A stretch of 64,000 bases of DNA from Nitrospira sp. (GTDB taxonomy: Bacteria; Nitrospirota; Nitrospiria; Nitrospirales; Nitrospiraceae). The notes under the pieces were generated by a model. The model made no database searches, had not been told where the DNA came from, and saw only the letters and a list, made by a program, of their open reading frames with translations. A program made the position numbers and the translations under genes. This document shows positions 60,878 to 64,000 of the stretch, piece by piece. Numbering within the stretch: the stretch's first letter is position 1; each line of letters opens with the position of its first letter. The stretch lies in contig CP054184.1 of assembly GCA_015709715.1 (NCBI GenBank), positions 3,829,001 through 3,893,000 of the forward strand. The letters are read 5' to 3'.

Positions 60878-61317
60878 GGGGATCCTTCCGCCTGTTTGGT
60901 CAGGGCGAATCGACTGAGGGTGTAATGGTCGAGCACATTGGCAATCGCATCACGCACCTCTCCCATCGCCTGCTGGAGGGGGCAGGAGGGTTTGGTGGCA
61001 TAGGGGCAATCCGAGCATTTTTGATAGGCCGTCTTGCTGACGCAGCTGATCGGGGCCAGGGGGCCGTCCAAAATGCGAATGACCTGCCCAAGCGTGATGT
61101 CCTCCGGGGATTTAATCAGGGCATACCCGCCCCTGATCCCGCGGCGGCTGGCCAACAGTCCGGCACGCTTGAGGGCCAGGAGGATCTGTTCGAGAAATTC
61201 CACCGGGATATGTTGGCGTTCGGCGATTTCATGCCGTTGCAGCACCCCGCCGCCATAGGTGGCACAGAGTTCCAGGAGGGCGCGAAGCCCATATTCGCTT
61301 TTCTTCGAGAACTTCAT
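60865..61317 (-). CDS. Rrf2-family transcriptional regulator with Cys cluster (CymR/IscR-like)
   Basis: About 150 residues from ATG 61317; the in-frame extension to 61380 has no conserved sequence. MKFSKKSEYGLRALLEL is the Rrf2 opening. The winged helix contains LQRHEIAERQHIPVEFLEQILLALKRAGLLASRRGIRGGYAL. Four Cys at positions 92, 101, 104 and 112 (SCVSKTAYQKCSDCPYATKPSCP) suggest an iron-sulfur or redox/sulfur sensor. Its last 13 bases overlap the sulfate-binding-protein gene, so it most likely controls this sulfate operon. Confidence 0.9.
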   Translation of the reverse strand: MKFSKKSEYGLRALLELCATYGGGVLQRHEIAERQHIPVEFLEQILLALKRAGLLASRRGIRGGYALIKSPEDITLGQVIRILDGPLAPISCVSKTAYQKCSDCPYATKPSCPLQQAMGEVRDAIANVLDHYTLSRFALTKQAEGSPCAP

Positions 61318-61351
61318 CGCGAGTTGTCTAGTGACTTGCTCAAGAATTGGA

Positions 61352-61380
61352 AGAATAAACGAGCCCCTGCTCTGTTTCAA
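61352..61380 (-). promoter_or_regulatory. Putative promoter of the rrf2-sulfate import operon
   Basis: On the minus strand TTGAAA (61380-61375) is followed after exactly 17 bases by TATTCT (61357-61352), a fair sigma-70-type match, 35 bases before the ATG. A short inverted repeat CTTG-CT-CAAG (61335-61344) lies just downstream near the expected start of transcription and could be part of an operator; that is speculative. Confidence 0.45.
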
Positions 61381-61425
61381 GTCAGGAAGTCGAGTGCAAC
61401 TTATTGAAATCGGACGCGCTCTTTC

Positions 61426-61455
61426 TTGACACCCTGTCTAGGTTCTTGCTAGCTT
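61426..61455 (+). promoter_or_regulatory. Putative promoter of glyQS
   Basis: A perfect TTGACA (61426-61431) is followed after 18 bases by TAGCTT (61450-61455). It points toward glyQ with a leader of about 50 bases. The -10 is weak. It is divergent from the rrf2 promoter within the same 192-base intergenic region. Confidence 0.45.
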
Positions 61456-61509
61456 CAGCGCTGCTTTTTCGGCGACGGCCACGGGCCCTCAGCGGAATCT
61501 GGACGACCG

Positions 61510-62394
<885 letters not shown>

Positions 62395-62413
62395 AGGGCC
62401 GACGGGACCCACG

Positions 62414-64000
62414 ATGCCATCACAGAAGCCCAACCGGAAGATCCCCGCTCGCGCCAAAGCCAAGACGCCCGGTTCCAGCGAGCTGCTGCTCGAAATCGGC
62501 ACGGAAGAGTTGCCCTACCAGTTCGTGGCGCCCGCTCTCCGCGCCCTGCAGGAAATGGCTGCGACGCTCTTGAAGGATCTCCGCTTGACCTACGGCTCGA
62601 TCCGCACCGTCGGCACGCCGCGGCGATTGGTCCTGTTGATCGAACAGTTGGCGCGACAGCAGGCGTCCGCTGTGAAAGAAGCCATGGGGCCCTCCAAGGT
62701 GGTGGCGTTCGACCAGGCCGGTCAACCGACGAAGGCCGCAATCGGATTTGCGGCGGGGCAGGGGATTCCCGTCGAGCAGTTGCAGGTGCGGCAGACGCCC
62801 AAGGGCGAGTACCTCTTTGCCGTGAAGCAAGAGAAGGGGCAGGCCGCCGCCACCGTGTTGACCCAAGCCTTGCCCCAGTTGTTGGCCAAACTATCCTTCC
62901 CAAAAGCCATGCAGTGGAACCACACCGGCGTACGCTTTGCCAGACCGGTCCGCTGGATCGTGGCGCTGTGCGGCGGCAAGGTCCTTCCCATCGAGTTTGC
63001 TTCGATCAAGGCCGGCAAGATGAGTCAGGGCCACCGGGTATTGGGCGGCAAGCGCTCCGGGGCCAAGGGGTTCGCGGTCAGTTCAATCGCCCAATACCTC
63101 AAGGAAACGGAGCGGTACGGGGTCATCGTGGATCAAGACCGGCGGCGAGCCATGATTCTTGAGCAACTCGCCTCGCTGGCCAAGTCGGCACGCGGCCAGC
63201 TCCACCAAGACGATGATCTGCTGGAACAAGCTGTGTACATGGTCGAGTATCCGCATACGATTCTCGGGTCCTTCAAGCCGCACTACCTTTCGCTGCCGAA
63301 AGAGATCCTCATGACCTCCATGAAGGAACACCAAGGGTACTTCGCCTTGGTGGACCAGAAGGGCCAGTTGTTGCCGAATTTTTTGGCCGTGACGAACATG
63401 AAACTGCCGAACATGCAGTTGATCCGGGAAGGCAATGAACGGGTGTTGGCCGCGCGCTTGGCCGATGCGAAGTTTTTCTTCGACGAAGATCGCAAGGCTC
63501 CGCTGGCCGACCGCGTGGTCAAGCAACAGGCGGTCACCTTCCATCAGAAGCTCGGCAGCTTACAGCAGAAAACTCAGCGCGTCGTGGCGATGGCCGCGCA
63601 TCTGGCAGAGCAACTCGGTGATGCGGAGCTGGCACGCGAGGCTCGGCGTGCCGCGGAGCTGAGCAAAGCCGATCTGCTGACCGGTATTGTCGGCGAGTTC
63701 CCGACGCTTCAGGGCATCATGGGCGGGGAGTATGCCAAACATGACGGCGAATCTCCGGCGGTCAGCGCGGCGATCCGCGAACAATATCTGCCCCGTGCGA
63801 TGGACGGCGGGTTACCCGACACGCTTCTTGGCAAGGTGCTGTCGCTGGCTGATCGTCTGGACAATATTGCTGCCTTCTTTCTCGTCGGTCTGGTGCCGAG
63901 CGGATCCGAAGATCCCTTCGCGCTTCGTCGGCATGCGTCCGCGATCGTGAGGATCATCATCGAGAGCGGACTCAAGTTGGATGTGTCCCAGGCGCTCCGT
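62414..64000 (+). CDS. glyS: Glycine--tRNA ligase beta subunit, N-terminal part (cut by window edge)
   Basis: The frame from ATG 62414 stays open for 529 codons to the right edge; the whole protein is normally about 690 residues. After a ~20-residue Lys-rich start comes LLLEIGTEELPYQFVAPAL, then YGSIRTVGTPRRLVLLIEQL, LSFPKAMQWNHTGVRFARPVRWIVAL and LPKEILMTSMKEHQGYFALVD, all GlyS landmarks. ADAKFFFDEDRK and GIVGEFPTLQGIMGGEYAKHDGE include the HD-like region. The beta subunit binds tRNA-Gly. Transcribed with glyQ. Confidence 0.97.
   Translation, partial: MPSQKPNRKIPARAKAKTPGSSELLLEIGTEELPYQFVAPALRALQEMAATLLKDLRLTYGSIRTVGTPRRLVLLIEQLARQQASAVKEAMGPSKVVAFDQAGQPTKAAIGFAAGQGIPVEQLQVRQTPKGEYLFAVKQEKGQAAATVLTQALPQLLAKLSFPKAMQWNHTGVRFARPVRWIVALCGGKVLPIEFASIKAGKMSQGHRVLGGKRSGAKGFAVSSIAQYLKETERYGVIVDQDRRRAMILEQLASLAKSARGQLHQDDDLLEQAVYMVEYPHTILGSFKPHYLSLPKEILMTSMKEHQGYFALVDQKGQLLPNFLAVTNMKLPNMQLIREGNERVLAARLADAKFFFDEDRKAPLADRVVKQQAVTFHQKLGSLQQKTQRVVAMAAHLAEQLGDAELAREARRAAELSKADLLTGIVGEFPTLQGIMGGEYAKHDGESPAVSAAIREQYLPRAMDGGLPDTLLGKVLSLADRLDNIAAFFLVGLVPSGSEDPFALRRHASAIVRIIIESGLKLDVSQALR

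Overview
The window looks like a piece of chromosome from a Gram-negative bacterium. Supporting this are lipoproteins, a secretin, pseudopilins, split alpha/beta glycyl-tRNA synthetase and an ABC sulfate importer. The combination of an exosortase-type exopolysaccharide cluster, a mixed PilMNOP/Gsp secretion operon and an Rrf2-controlled sulfate importer fits Nitrospirota (Nitrospira-like) best. That assignment is inference from gene content, not a database match. No rRNA, tRNA, CRISPR array or insertion sequence was seen.

Region 1 (1-35.3 kb) is a long block of co-directional plus-strand genes, mostly tightly packed, for a surface glycan. It opens with a truncated DUF4910/HTH_47 peptidase-like gene and a 2-oxoglutarate/Fe(II) dioxygenase. 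Then come nucleotide-sugar SDR enzymes (generic epimerase, CDP-paratose-2-epimerase-like, UDP-xylose-synthase-like), WecB, about a dozen glycosyltransferases (GT4, GT2, GT39-like, DUF5672) and modifying enzymes. The modifying enzymes are a SGNH hydrolase, a NodU/SxtI-type carbamoyltransferase, glutamine-dependent asparagine synthase, a FemAB-like acyltransferase, a DegT aminotransferase, a polysaccharide deacetylase, an ATP-grasp ligase and two methyltransferases. An O-antigen ligase/polymerase-like protein and a low-molecular-weight phosphatase are also present. A SxtJ-like protein followed by a 50-residue DUF5989 (SxtK-like) gene lies about 9 kb downstream of the SxtI-like carbamoyltransferase. 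No priming transferase, flippase, Wza/Wzc exporter or exosortase is in the window, so the cluster must extend upstream or rely on genes elsewhere.

Region 2 (35.3-39.4 kb) holds two minus-strand genes, a secreted jelly-roll-like protein and an acyltransferase-3 membrane enzyme. A divergent TviB/WbpO-type UDP-sugar dehydrogenase follows; with WecB it could supply an acidic amino sugar.

Region 3 (39.6-54.0 kb) is visibly more GC-rich. It encodes a type II secretion/type IV pilus-like machine: a TPR-secretin-cohesin fusion, pseudopilins, a LysM lipoprotein, GspF, GspE, PilM/N/O-like proteins, a GspC/PilP-like protein, a further atypical pseudopilin and a classical GspG. proA and a large unrecognised gene sit inside this run. 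Two secreted clan-A glycoside-hydrolase-like proteins follow (54.1-57.0 kb) and are plausible cargo or matrix-processing enzymes.

Region 4 (57.0-64.0 kb) has a minus-strand sulfate import operon read as rrf2 - sulfate-binding protein - cysT - cysW - cysA. Divergent from it is glyQ-glyS, with glyS running off the right edge. The most interesting leads are the dispersed sxtI/J/K-like set in a glycan cluster, the DUF4910-dioxygenase pair, and the secretin-cohesin fusion in a hybrid secretion operon.
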